Source: a virus. Taken from it: 24,402 nucleotides of DNA. The notes under the pieces were generated by a model. The model had not been told where the DNA came from, searched no databases, and was given only the letters and a program-made list of their open reading frames with translations. Shown here piece after piece: positions 1 to 8,211 of this stretch (position 1 is its first letter; every line of letters begins with the position of its first letter). A program made the translations under genes and the position numbers. Location of the stretch: the IMG/VR virus record IMGVR_UViG_3300036770_003604, positions 1 to 24,402 of that record. The stretch is one strand, 5' to 3'.

Positions 1-1720
1 CTTGGAGACCTTGGAGACCTTGAGTTCCTTGAACGCCTTGAGACCCCTGAGAACCTTGAAGTCCTTGAGTGCCTTGGAGACCTTGATTTCCTTGTGTTCC
101 TTGGAGACCTTGTGAACCCTGAGAACCTTGAAGTCCTTGAGTACCTTGGAGACCTTGCGAACCTTGCAGACCCTGAGCCCCTTGTCTCCCTTGTGTTCCT
201 TGAATACCTTGAGAGCCTTGAAGTCCTTGAGTTCCTTGGATACCTTGAGAACCTTGAGAACCTTGCAGACCTTGGGAACCTTGGATACCTTGAGAACCTT
301 GAGTTCCTTGAATACCTTGAGAACCTTGAGAACCTTGCAGACCTTGAGATCCTTGAATACCTTGAGAACCTTGTAGACCCTGAGAACCTTGCAGACCCTG
401 AGTTCCTTGTGTTCCTTGGAGACCTTGAGAACCCTGAGAACCTTGTAGACCCTGAGAACCTTGTAGACCCTGAGAACCTTGTAGACCCTGAAGACCTTGA
501 GAACCTTGTAGACCCTGAGTTCCTTGCAGACCCTGAGAACCTTGTATACCCTGAGTTCCTTGTGTTCCCTGTAATCCCTGAGAACCTTGTAGACCCTGAG
601 TTCCTTGCAGACCCTGTGAACCTTGAAGACCTTGAGTTCCTTGAGATCCCTGCAATCCTTGAGAACCTTGAGATCCCTGCAATCCTTGAGAACCTTGAAT
701 TCCTTGAGTTCCTTGTGTTCCCTGTAATCCCTGAGAACCTTGAAGACCCTGAGAACCTTGGATTCCTTGTGAACCTTGAATTCCTTGAGATCCTTGAGTA
801 CCTTGAATTCCCTGTGAACCTTGTGAACCTTGAATACCTTGAGAACCTTGAATTCCTTGTATTCCCTGAGACCCTTGAAGACCTTGAGAACCTTGTAGAC
901 CTTGAGAACCTTGAGAACCTTGTAAACCTTGACTACCTTGGACTCCCTGGTTACTAAGACCTTGTAAACCCTGGAGACCCTGTAGACCTTGTAGACCTTG
1001 TAGACCTTGATTTCCTTGTACGCCTTGATTACTTAATCCCTGTAGACCTTGAAGACCCTGTAGACCTTGTAGACCTTGTAGACCTTGATTTCCTTGTACG
1101 CCTTGGTTACTTAAACCTTGAAGTCCCTGGAGACCTTGTAATCCTTGAGAACCCTGAACACCTTGAGAACCCTGAACACCTTGGTTACTTAAACCTTGAA
1201 GACCCTGAAGACCTTGAACGCCTTGGTCTCCTTGAACACCTTGAGAACCCTGAACACCTTGGTTACTTAAACCTTGAAGACCCTGAAGACCTTGAACGCC
1301 TTGGTCTCCTTGAACACCTTGAGAACCCTGAACACCCTGATTGCTAAGTCCCTGAAGACCTTGGAGACCTTGAGAACCTTGAGCACCCTGAAGACCTTGA
1401 TTACCTTGAACCCCCTGATTACTTAAACCTTGGAGACCCTGAAGACCTTGATTACCTTGAGGTCCTTGAGAACCTTGAATACCTTGTAAACCTTGATTAC
1501 CTTGAGTTCCTTGAAGTCCCTGAACACCTTGAGGTCCCTGTGAACCCTGAATCCCTTGGAGACCTTGTAATCCTTGTGTTCCTTGCTCACCCTGAAGACC
1601 TTGATTTCCTTGAACACCTTGGGTTCCTTGCTCACCCTGAAGACCTTGAGTACCCTGAAGTCCTTGATTACCCTGAAGACCCTGAAGACCCTGTAGACCT
1701 TGAGTACCTTGAATACCTTG
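1..1720 (-). repeat. Coding minisatellite: 9-bp G-x-Q collagen triplet array
   Basis: Tandem 9-bp units encode Gly-X-Gln on the minus strand; on the plus strand each reads roughly ccttgnnna. The array runs from about 1720 to beyond position 1. It is imperfect at the third codon position and at the X codon, so copies are diverged rather than freshly expanded. The same unit recurs in the fibre gene at 5998-6900. Confidence 0.95.
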
Positions 1721-1966
1721 AGCATAAACATCTCTGGAAGGAACCCAAAATCTCCTTCCAGTATATCCTTCAGCAGCAATTAAAACATAATGATCTACTG
1801 GAACAGTTTGTCCTGGAGTAAAAGGATTAGTTCCTATAGAAGAAACGCCAACTAGCGGATCGCCTAAATCTGGTTCTGCTTGTTCAAGCCCAAGAAATTG
1901 ATACCTATCAGAGGTAATACCAGATTGGTCAAATCTTCTAACTCTTCCAGAACTATACTTTGACAT
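1..1966 (-). CDS. Collagen-like G-x-Q repeat structural protein (partial, C-terminus off window)
   Basis: This is the last visible gene of the minus-strand virion operon. It starts at ATG 1966-1964, 4 nt after the stop of the 115-aa gene, and stays open to position 1, so at least 655 residues are present and the C-terminus is outside the window. Residues 1-82 are an ordinary non-repetitive head (starting [14 protein letters not shown], with a [19 protein letters not shown] stretch) that may attach the protein to the virion. From about residue 83 to the window edge it is almost pure G-x-Q triplets (x = L, V, T, N, S, I, D, E, A) with very few prolines. Between 951 and about 1425 the triplets are broken by a GLSNQ interruption every 26 residues. 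Inferred role: a fibre or capsid/tail decoration forming a collagen-like trimer. The collagen-like assignment is certain; the virion location is inferred from the operon. Plus-strand open frames here are shadows of the repeat. Confidence 0.88.
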   Translation of the reverse strand, partial: MSKYSSGRVRRFDQSGITSDRYQFLGLEQAEPDLGDPLVGVSSIGTNPFTPGQTVPVDHYVLIAAEGYTGRRFWVPSRDVYAQGIQGTQGLQGLQGLQGNQGLQGTQGLQGEQGTQGVQGNQGLQGEQGTQGLQGLQGIQGSQGPQGVQGLQGTQGNQGLQGIQGSQGPQGNQGLQGLQGLSNQGVQGNQGLQGAQGSQGLQGLQGLSNQGVQGSQGVQGDQGVQGLQGLQGLSNQGVQGSQGVQGDQGVQGLQGLQGLSNQGVQGSQGVQGSQGLQGLQGLQGLSNQGVQGNQGLQGLQGLQGLQGLQGLSNQGVQGNQGLQGLQGLQGLQGLQGLSNQGVQGSQGLQGSQGSQGLQGSQGLQGSQGIQGIQGSQGIQGSQGSQGIQGTQGSQGIQGSQGIQGSQGLQGSQGLQGTQGTQGIQGSQGLQGSQGSQGLQGSQGTQGLQGSQGLQGTQGLQGSQGLQGTQGTQGIQGSQGLQGTQGLQGSQGLQGLQGSQGLQGSQGLQGSQGSQGLQGTQGTQGLQGSQGLQGSQGIQGSQGLQGSQGSQGIQGTQGSQGIQGSQGLQGSQGSQGIQGTQGLQGSQGIQGTQGRQGAQGLQGSQGLQGTQGLQGSQGSQGLQGTQGNQGLQGTQGLQGSQGSQGVQGTQGLQGLQ
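951..1425 (-). repeat. 78-bp higher-order repeat marked by LSNQ interruptions
   Basis: The interruption motif (plus-strand TTACTTAA or TTGCTAAG type, encoding LSNQ on the minus strand) begins at 951, 1029, 1107, 1185, 1263, 1341 and 1419. All six intervals are exactly 78 bp, or 26 codons. Each interruption drops one Gly, so the collagen register is reset once per unit. Left of 951 the visible array appears uninterrupted. Confidence 0.9.
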
Positions 1967-1970
1967 TTAT

Positions 1971-2318
1971 TTACTGCTTCGCTGTTTCAAGAACGCTGAG
2001 AACAAGTTCAAGAGAATTATTTTCAGTTGCCTGAATTTTTATAACATCGTTAGTTTCTAATGCTAATCTTCCATCAGCAACTAAACTGTAACTATCATTT
2101 TGAGGTATAGGAACCTGATTGGCAAATTTGTAATCTGCTGGACTTTCAGTATTTCTTGAATGAACTGCAGTTACACTACAAACTCCACTAGAAACATTTG
2201 TGACCTGAGATAAAATAACAATCGAAGCAACTCCAATAGGACAAGTATATATTCCTACCAAATTTGTACTTAGACCAACTCTAAGCGTTCTAAATTTATT
2301 AAGTGCAACTGCTGCCAT
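1971..2318 (-). CDS. Small virion-operon protein of unknown function
   Basis: This 115-aa protein begins MAAVALNKFRTLRVGL. It starts one base after the stop of the 1758-aa fibre gene and ends 4 nt before the collagen-like gene, so the three are probably cotranscribed. It is rich in beta-forming residues (VGIYTCPIGVASIVILSQV, then polar strands ending in LELVLSVLETAKQ), and has no signal peptide, membrane segment or catalytic motif. I recognise no named family. Its place between two collagen-like proteins suggests a small fibre-associated, adaptor or decoration protein, but that rests only on context. No clear Shine-Dalgarno is seen; translation is probably coupled to the upstream gene. Confidence 0.8.
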   Translation of the reverse strand: MAAVALNKFRTLRVGLSTNLVGIYTCPIGVASIVILSQVTNVSSGVCSVTAVHSRNTESPADYKFANQVPIPQNDSYSLVADGRLALETNDVIKIQATENNSLELVLSVLETAKQ

Positions 2319-2319
2319 T

Positions 2320-5300
2320 TTATCTACTTAGTGCAATAATTAATGGTGTTACTGTATTTAACAAACTTTGACTAAACGCTCTTCCTGTAATTGTTCCTGT
2401 AACTTGGTTAATTGTTACATCATCACCAATCTTAAAATTACCACCTTGGTCTGTGCTTGTATAAACAATAATTCCACCATTTCTTTGCACAACTTCGTTT
2501 TCTTGAATTACTACACCACCCAAAGCTGGTTTTGCACTATTAATATTATTTCCAGAACCTACCCACTCAAAAGAGTGTGAAGATGTAATTTGGAGACTTA
2601 CTCTAGTAAAGTAAACTGTTGTTCCTACACTAACTGTATTATTTAGATTTGATAATAAAGTGATTGTAGAAATACCAGCAGAAGGTAAAGTAGCACTCTG
2701 AACGGAATAATAGATTGGATATAGAGTTGTAGTTGCGGCAGCACCAACTCCTCCTCCACCACCACTAAATGTTATTGTTGGATTTGTTTTATATTGAGTT
2801 CCTGTACTAATAATATCGACAGAAACAACTCTCCCACCTTCAATATTTGCACTTGCTTCTGCACGAATTCCATTTGGTCCTTCTGGGTCACTTAAGGTTA
2901 CATCTGGTGGAGTAGTATAACCACTTCCACCATCAGTCACTTCAATAGACTGGACAAAGTAATAAAGGTCTCCAAAATAAAGTGCCTGACCATCATAAGG
3001 ACGATAAGAACCAATACCAGAAACTACAATTACATCTTGTTCTAGTTCTGCAATTTGATGTGCTTTTCCTGTATAATGGTAAATTGATTTTGTAGTTTGG
3101 TCTCCAACACCATCAGAAACTAGTCCAAGTCTTCCGAATGAAGAGTTGGAGTTTGTAATATCACACTGACCACCAGAACCAGTAAAGATTGCAATATCAT
3201 CACAAATCGTAAAGATTGATACCAACTGAGAATATGCACCATTAGTAATAGAAACTCCAATACCACCCTGATTGTATTGAGTGTAACTGTCAACGCTCAT
3301 AGTACCAGTCACACCAATATCAACTTGGTCTCCAGGCTCTGCATCAAAACCATCTACTTTCATTCCAATACTGTCAGGAACGAAATTAGTGCAGTTTCTT
3401 ATATAAGGTCCTTGTGTAATTGGTCCTACTCCCTTTGAATATGGAGGAATAACTTTTCCACCAGAAACATAAGTATGAGGAATTGTAGAAACTCCAGTAT
3501 TCACAACGAACGTATTTCCAAAACTTGGAACATCTAAAACTCTAAACTTAAATCCACCAGACTTTCCTGTAGGATATATTGTAGTTGTTCCCGCACCACT
3601 AGTGCAGGAGAATTCTAAGTCTCTAAGACCTACATTTTGCCCCAACTTAACATAAGCTCCTGGTGCAACAATCGTAGTAATACCAGTAACATTATCATAA
3701 GTTGCGTCTGTAACATTTATAGAACGGTCAACAATAAATCCACCCCCAACATAAGTATGAGGAATTGTAGAAATTCCAGTATTAATTTCAAATGCCCCAT
3801 TTTCAAATACTTTATCTACAAAGAACTCATATCCATATCTTCCTGAGGGAAATTTTTGAGTAGATGTTGTCAATCCAGAAGAACATTCAAATACCAAATC
3901 ATAAAGTTCAATCAAATCTCCAGGTTTGACTGATAATCCTGGAGCAGATAATATGGTCTTTCCAGTTTCATTCTCATAAGTTGCTGACTGTACATTTACA
4001 ATTGTCGTAAATCCTATTCCACTATTACCTGGATAAGTTGTAGTAATTCCTGCAGTTGAACCTAACCCAACAATCGTGGTTACAACTCCAACTGAAGACC
4101 TCATAGCAGAAACAACGTCGGTGCAAGAATTTAAGGAATTATTAAATCCAGTTTCATAATCAACCTGCATGGATAGGTCTTTGACCTGTAAAAATTCATT
4201 TTGGAAGTTTTGATACTTCTGAATTGTTCCGCCCGAAACATAAGTGTGTGGAAGCGTTGATTGACCTACGACAACCTCAAAGGTATTTGAGTTGACAACT
4301 CTTTTTACTGGAAAAACATATCCAAGACTTCCTGTTGGGTATGTTAGAATTGTTGGTCCTGATGGACAGGAGAACTGGAGACCTTGAATTTTTACTGGGT
4401 CATCTAATAGTAATCCGTGATTGGATGCAGTAACAGTAGTAATTCCAGTTAGATTATCATAAGTAGCACCCGATACGTTTATAACAGGTCCTGCTGGATA
4501 TCCACCCCAAGTACAATTATTTACAACGGCACGGGCAATATTGAAAGAATAATCCAAAGTAGCAATAGTTTGTTCTACTTCTCCAGGATTTTTAAGAATT
4601 TGTGGTATTAAATTCCAGTCATCATCAAAGTAGAACTTAGCAGCACGAACTGATTTAGAGTTACCACCTCTTGTCATATCAAAACATATTGCTCTCCAAA
4701 TATCCTTTACATCGTCAGCACAATCGTTACTTTCAAGAGTTACTCCAAACTCAATTGGTGGTGCCTGTTCCGTTCCTATTCCAATAATATCTGTGATAAT
4801 TTCTGCAAGAGATTCAATTCTTATGATTGTATCTCCACATCCACCAGAAACTAAAATTGGAGAATAACTACTAGTATCTTGTGATAAATTTGTATATTGT
4901 GTTGGATAAGACTCATTATTAATTACAAAGGTTACAATTCCAACTGCATGATTGATTGCATCTACGGTTGCATCACGAATACTGTATCCATTAATATCAG
5001 TTCCCGTAATGTGTAAAAGACCGCCATTACTATCATAATATGTTAATCCTGCACCAATAGATTTCTTATTGCTTCCTGCCTTTAAGTCGTAAGAGATGGA
5101 ACGGAGAATATCTTTAATATCATCTTCACAATCTCCTGGAACAGTAGGAACAACAAATGGTGGAGACTTATAATCTGTAGAAGTAAGAAATCCTATAGTT
5201 TCTGATGCAATATAGTCAATATTTAAATCAATAAGTCTTGCGGCATCTTGTTCTCTGTGACTTCCAGCAAATCCACTAAATCCACTTGTTAAGAAACCAA

Positions 5301-7596
5301 CTGCTTCTTTTGCAATATAATCGAGATTGATGCGAACCATTCTTGCCCCATCAAAAAATCTATCAGTCGATACTCCTAATAGTGGTTGTAGTGCAACAAT
5401 TGCTGCACCGTTAGTCATATTAGGACCAATAAAACTCATATCAGTAATATGACATCCATTATTAACATGGAATAAGTCACGGTCTAAGAATTTTGGAGTT
5501 ACGACACAGTTACGAAGTTCTGTTCCCTCAACAGATACTGTCTTTGCCAAAACAATCGGGTTCTCTTCAACATAAACTCCTGGAAATACTTTGATGGTGT
5601 CACCAAAGACTGCAACAGTAGATGCAGATTTAATCGTTCTCTTTGGATAATTTTCTGCTAGTCCAGTATTATTATCATCTCCAGTTTGTGAAACGTAGAT
5701 TGTTTTTCCTACTGGTCGGTATGAAGTAATTTCAACAATTCCCTTACCATCAGGTTGTGTTGATTCAATATCAATTCCAATACCTGCAGTAATTTGAGTA
5801 ACAATTCCAGTTAAATTTACACCATTTCCTAAGAAAGTATCTGCAAGTAGATTGCCAGAAACTTGTAATCTTTCTGTTGGATTTGTTGTTCCAATACCAA
5901 CAAACTCTGTTTCGGGAATATAAACAAAATTAGTAGCACCAGCAGCAACATTTTCATTATTGAAGATGACTTGCGTATCTTCACCAGCTACTGGTCCCTC
6001 TGTACCTTGAAGACCCTGCAGACCTTGATTTCCCTGAAGACCTTGAAGACCCTGCAGACCTTGATTTCCCTGAAGACCTTGAGTTCCCTGGTCCCCCTGT
6101 AAGCCCTGTAAACCCTGTGAACCTTGTGCTCCCTGAACACCTTGTTCACCTTGGAGACCTTGAGTACCTTGTAATCCTTGAAGACCTTGTGCTCCCTGAA
6201 CGCCCTGGTCTCCCTGAATACCCTGTAGACCTTGAGTACCTTGGTCTCCTTGTAGACCTTGTAGACCTTGTGCTCCCTGAACACCTTGCTCACCTTGGAG
6301 ACCTTGAGTACCTTGGTCTCCTTGCAGACCCTGTAAACCTTGTGCTCCCTGAACACCTTGCTCACCTTGAAGACCTTGATTGCCCTGAACTCCCTGATTA
6401 CTTAAACCTTGAAGACCCTGAAGACCTTGAACACCTTGGTCTCCCTGAAGACCTTGCAATCCCTGAAGACCCTGAAGACCTTGTAATCCCTGAAGACCCT
6501 GAAGACCCTGAGTTCCTTGAAAATCACTTAAAGGTCCTTGAGCACCTTGAAGACCCTGAAGACCTTGCAATCCTTGAAGACCCTGAAGACCCTGAGTTCC
6601 TTGAAAGTCACTTAACGGTCCTTGAGCACCTTGAAGACCTTGATTGCCTTGAGTTCCTTGAAGACCCTGAAGACCTTGAACACCTTGGTCTCCCTGAAGA
6701 CCCTGAAGACCCTGTAAACCTTGAGTGCCTTGGTCTCCCTGAAGACCTTGCAATCCTTGAAGACCCTGAATACCTTGTCTTCCCTGATTTCCTTGTAGAC
6801 CTTGTAGACCTTGAAGACCCTGAGAACCCTGAGAACCTTGAAGTCCTTGATTACCTTGAAGTCCTTGATTGCCTTGAGTTCCCTGAAGACCTTGAGAACC
6901 CCTAGACGATGCTTGGCATATTGTAAATTCACATTCACCAACTACGGTATTAACTGCATCTGATTGGTCTGCTTGGTCCATCCAAGCATATATTTCAAGA
7001 TAGTCGCCTTGATTTAATTTTATTTGTGTGGTTACTTTTATATTTTTATTGTCGCCTAATGCAGCACCTTCACTATAAGAGGTTGACCTAGTTTCTGTAA
7101 CCTCATTACCATTAACAAATATAGAAGCTATTGGAGAGATTCTCCCAGTTCCGGTATTTATAATTCCTATATTTGCATCTATTAAGTAAATACCCTCTAT
7201 TACTACTTGAACTCTTTGAGGATTTACTGTATTTGAATGAACGTATGATTCTAGTTGAGTATAAACAGTATTATCAAAACGAATAGGAACTCTATTCGCA
7301 TAAGTTACATTAATATTTTCTGTTAACGTAACCTTGTTAAAATTGCAAGCATTAACATCTTTGTTTAAACCAATATTAAACCAAGTCCATCCACCTTGAC
7401 CATCAGATGTAAGAACATCAAATATATTTCCAGAGCTATTATCTTTGTCGTAAATTCCACCTGATACTTGAATATCATTAAAAGTGGATTTTTCTGAAGA
7501 TGTTACATTACCTACTAAGTCACCTTCTGCAGTATCAAATAATCTTACCTTTTTATAAAACCAAGCCTCTTGACCTACAATAAACTTATCTGACAT
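2320..7596 (-). CDS. Giant fibre-like structural protein: C1q-like head, collagen stalk, beta-helix and repeat domains
   Basis: This 1758-aa protein has a clear modular order. Residues about 95-228 look like a C1q/TNF-type jelly roll (VVIEGIYLIDANIGI, FVNGNEV, IKLNQGDYLEIYAWMD). Residues 233-533 are about 100 G-x-Q collagen triplets with two GPLSDF and one LSNQ break. Around 563-580 is a GIGTTNPTERLQVSGN segment common in tail-fibre proteins. Residues about 628-735 resemble a pectate-lyase-like beta-helix (IYVSQTGDDNNTG, PKRTIKSA, IKVFPGVYVEENPI). After that come duplicated LDYIA-GFLTS segments, duplicated DDxKDI segments, three tandem ~90-aa repeats (about 1036-1382) and a GSGYTTPP repeat near 1553-1630. 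The start is supported by AGGAG just before ATG, with GAGG further upstream. It lies 11 nt after the spike gene. Likely role: a trimeric tail or baseplate fibre, possibly for glycan binding; family knowledge supports the fibre call, while the target is unknown. Confidence 0.88.
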   Translation of the reverse strand: MSDKFIVGQEAWFYKKVRLFDTAEGDLVGNVTSSEKSTFNDIQVSGGIYDKDNSSGNIFDVLTSDGQGGWTWFNIGLNKDVNACNFNKVTLTENINVTYANRVPIRFDNTVYTQLESYVHSNTVNPQRVQVVIEGIYLIDANIGIINTGTGRISPIASIFVNGNEVTETRSTSYSEGAALGDNKNIKVTTQIKLNQGDYLEIYAWMDQADQSDAVNTVVGECEFTICQASSRGSQGLQGTQGNQGLQGNQGLQGSQGSQGLQGLQGLQGNQGRQGIQGLQGLQGLQGDQGTQGLQGLQGLQGDQGVQGLQGLQGTQGNQGLQGAQGPLSDFQGTQGLQGLQGLQGLQGLQGAQGPLSDFQGTQGLQGLQGLQGLQGLQGLQGLQGDQGVQGLQGLQGLSNQGVQGNQGLQGEQGVQGAQGLQGLQGDQGTQGLQGEQGVQGAQGLQGLQGDQGTQGLQGIQGDQGVQGAQGLQGLQGTQGLQGEQGVQGAQGSQGLQGLQGDQGTQGLQGNQGLQGLQGLQGNQGLQGLQGTEGPVAGEDTQVIFNNENVAAGATNFVYIPETEFVGIGTTNPTERLQVSGNLLADTFLGNGVNLTGIVTQITAGIGIDIESTQPDGKGIVEITSYRPVGKTIYVSQTGDDNNTGLAENYPKRTIKSASTVAVFGDTIKVFPGVYVEENPIVLAKTVSVEGTELRNCVVTPKFLDRDLFHVNNGCHITDMSFIGPNMTNGAAIVALQPLLGVSTDRFFDGARMVRINLDYIAKEAVGFLTSGFSGFAGSHREQDAARLIDLNIDYIASETIGFLTSTDYKSPPFVVPTVPGDCEDDIKDILRSISYDLKAGSNKKSIGAGLTYYDSNGGLLHITGTDINGYSIRDATVDAINHAVGIVTFVINNESYPTQYTNLSQDTSSYSPILVSGGCGDTIIRIESLAEIITDIIGIGTEQAPPIEFGVTLESNDCADDVKDIWRAICFDMTRGGNSKSVRAAKFYFDDDWNLIPQILKNPGEVEQTIATLDYSFNIARAVVNNCTWGGYPAGPVINVSGATYDNLTGITTVTASNHGLLLDDPVKIQGLQFSCPSGPTILTYPTGSLGYVFPVKRVVNSNTFEVVVGQSTLPHTYVSGGTIQKYQNFQNEFLQVKDLSMQVDYETGFNNSLNSCTDVVSAMRSSVGVVTTIVGLGSTAGITTTYPGNSGIGFTTIVNVQSATYENETGKTILSAPGLSVKPGDLIELYDLVFECSSGLTTSTQKFPSGRYGYEFFVDKVFENGAFEINTGISTIPHTYVGGGFIVDRSINVTDATYDNVTGITTIVAPGAYVKLGQNVGLRDLEFSCTSGAGTTTIYPTGKSGGFKFRVLDVPSFGNTFVVNTGVSTIPHTYVSGGKVIPPYSKGVGPITQGPYIRNCTNFVPDSIGMKVDGFDAEPGDQVDIGVTGTMSVDSYTQYNQGGIGVSITNGAYSQLVSIFTICDDIAIFTGSGGQCDITNSNSSFGRLGLVSDGVGDQTTKSIYHYTGKAHQIAELEQDVIVVSGIGSYRPYDGQALYFGDLYYFVQSIEVTDGGSGYTTPPDVTLSDPEGPNGIRAEASANIEGGRVVSVDIISTGTQYKTNPTITFSGGGGGVGAAATTTLYPIYYSVQSATLPSAGISTITLLSNLNNTVSVGTTVYFTRVSLQITSSHSFEWVGSGNNINSAKPALGGVVIQENEVVQRNGGIIVYTSTDQGGNFKIGDDVTINQVTGTITGRAFSQSLLNTVTPLIIALSR
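3450..4488 (-). repeat. Three diverged ~90-aa coding repeats in the fibre protein
   Basis: Minus-strand copies lie at about 4488-4222, 4004-3733 and 3720-3450. Each begins with a (V/I)-x-V-x-x-A-T-Y-(D/E)-N-x-T-G block and contains F-x-C-(P/S/T)-S-G and (Y/F)-P-(T/S)-G-(S/R/K) blocks. Each ends with P-H-T-Y-V-(S/G)-G-G. Copies 2 and 3 are adjacent; copies 1 and 2 are separated by about 70 residues. Confidence 0.85.
5998..6900 (-). repeat. G-x-Q collagen triplet array inside the fibre gene
   Basis: About 100 tandem 9-bp units encode Gly-X-Gln at residues 233-533 of the 1758-aa protein. Two GPLSDF interruptions (plus-strand TCACTTA at 6524 and 6608, 84 bp apart) and one LSNQ interruption near 6400 break the array. 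It is nearly the same unit as the downstream collagen-like gene at 1-1720, so the operon carries two homologous arrays about 4.3 kb apart. Confidence 0.92.
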
Positions 7597-7607
7597 CTCC
7601 TATATCC

Positions 7608-8210
7608 TCACGCAAATGTTCCAGCTATGTTAGTTGCTGCACCAATTGCACCACCAATACCAATATTATTGGCAGCAAGACCAGCAACTTCGCCAGCAAA
7701 TGATGTGAGAGAAAATACTTGAGTTCCAAATGTTCCTAAGACAGTTTCAATTACATTTCCAAAAAGACCATCGACCTTAATTTCAATTGCTTCCATATCA
7801 ATTGTGGTTCCAGCAGTCAGTTTTATATTTCTTCCTGCTTTAATATCAACATCTTCTGCAGCATCTAATATGATATTTTTACCTTTTATTTGGACGGACC
7901 CATTACCAAGTGCTGTAATTGTTATACTACCATTTAAAGAATTTAATGCAATATCTACACCTTCTTCTTCAGTCTTATTTCCAGCAGTTATTTCAATAGT
8001 TCTATCATTAAGGATTCTAAAGTGTCCTCCTTGCGTTAAACTAATTGATGATTGGTCTTTAGAATTTGTTACACCATAAAAATTATAAACATTTTCGCCA
8101 TCAATTCCCATCTGGGGATTGCCAACATCTATTCTAAAATTTGGTCCTAAAGAAAGATAATTTCTTTCCTCCCAATTCTGCTGAGTTCCTGTTTTAAGTC
8201 TTTCTGCCAT
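7608..8210 (-). CDS. gp5 C-terminal-like beta-helix spike (separate gene)
   Basis: This 200-aa protein starts with MAERLKTGTQQNWEERNYLS. Its middle part (about 65-150) is a regular beta-strand ladder with short repeats such as GSITITALGNGSVQIKGKNI, then ILDAAEDVDIKAGRNIKL and TAGTTIDMEA. This is the pattern of the triple-stranded beta-helix of T4 gp5 and VgrG spikes. The C-terminal 50 residues are Gly/Ala-rich and hydrophobic. It starts one base after the stop of the OB-fold hub gene, so the two halves of a gp5-like protein are encoded side by side. Inferred role: the membrane-piercing needle below the gp27/gp5 hub. There is no PAAR-like metal motif and no lysozyme domain. The spike assignment is good; which tip protein it carries is unknown. 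Confidence 0.75.
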   Translation of the reverse strand: MAERLKTGTQQNWEERNYLSLGPNFRIDVGNPQMGIDGENVYNFYGVTNSKDQSSISLTQGGHFRILNDRTIEITAGNKTEEEGVDIALNSLNGSITITALGNGSVQIKGKNIILDAAEDVDIKAGRNIKLTAGTTIDMEAIEIKVDGLFGNVIETVLGTFGTQVFSLTSFAGEVAGLAANNIGIGGAIGAATNIAGTFA

Positions 8211-8211
8211 T

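Noticed and set aside
94-957. Long plus-strand open frame with Leu/Glu/Asn/Pro-rich repeats (GTG start)
   Set aside because: It is antisense to the G-x-Q array; the 9-bp repeat lacks stops in several frames. It ends where the LSNQ interruption supplies a TAA on the plus strand. The minus frame is a sensible continuation of an operon gene.
1-1720. Possible CRISPR or non-coding satellite array
   Set aside because: No repeat-spacer pattern with unique spacers; the units are coding 9-bp triplets in one continuous frame.
2320-2580. Short plus-strand ORFs overlapping the fibre C-terminus and similar frames elsewhere
   Set aside because: Composition is Asn/Thr/Ser-rich antisense noise with no RBS and full overlap with strongly supported genes.
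6117-6905. 262-aa plus-strand frame of the same Leu/Glu/Asp/Pro composition, and 109-125-aa out-of-frame minus ORFs in the same area
   Set aside because: Shadows of the collagen array inside the 1758-aa gene; they share no start context and have repeat-derived composition.
7155-7162. Perfect T4 late-promoter octamer TATAAATA on the minus strand
   Set aside because: It lies inside the 1758-aa gene, about 150 codons in, with no gene start downstream; likely chance from Ile-Asn codons in AT-rich DNA.
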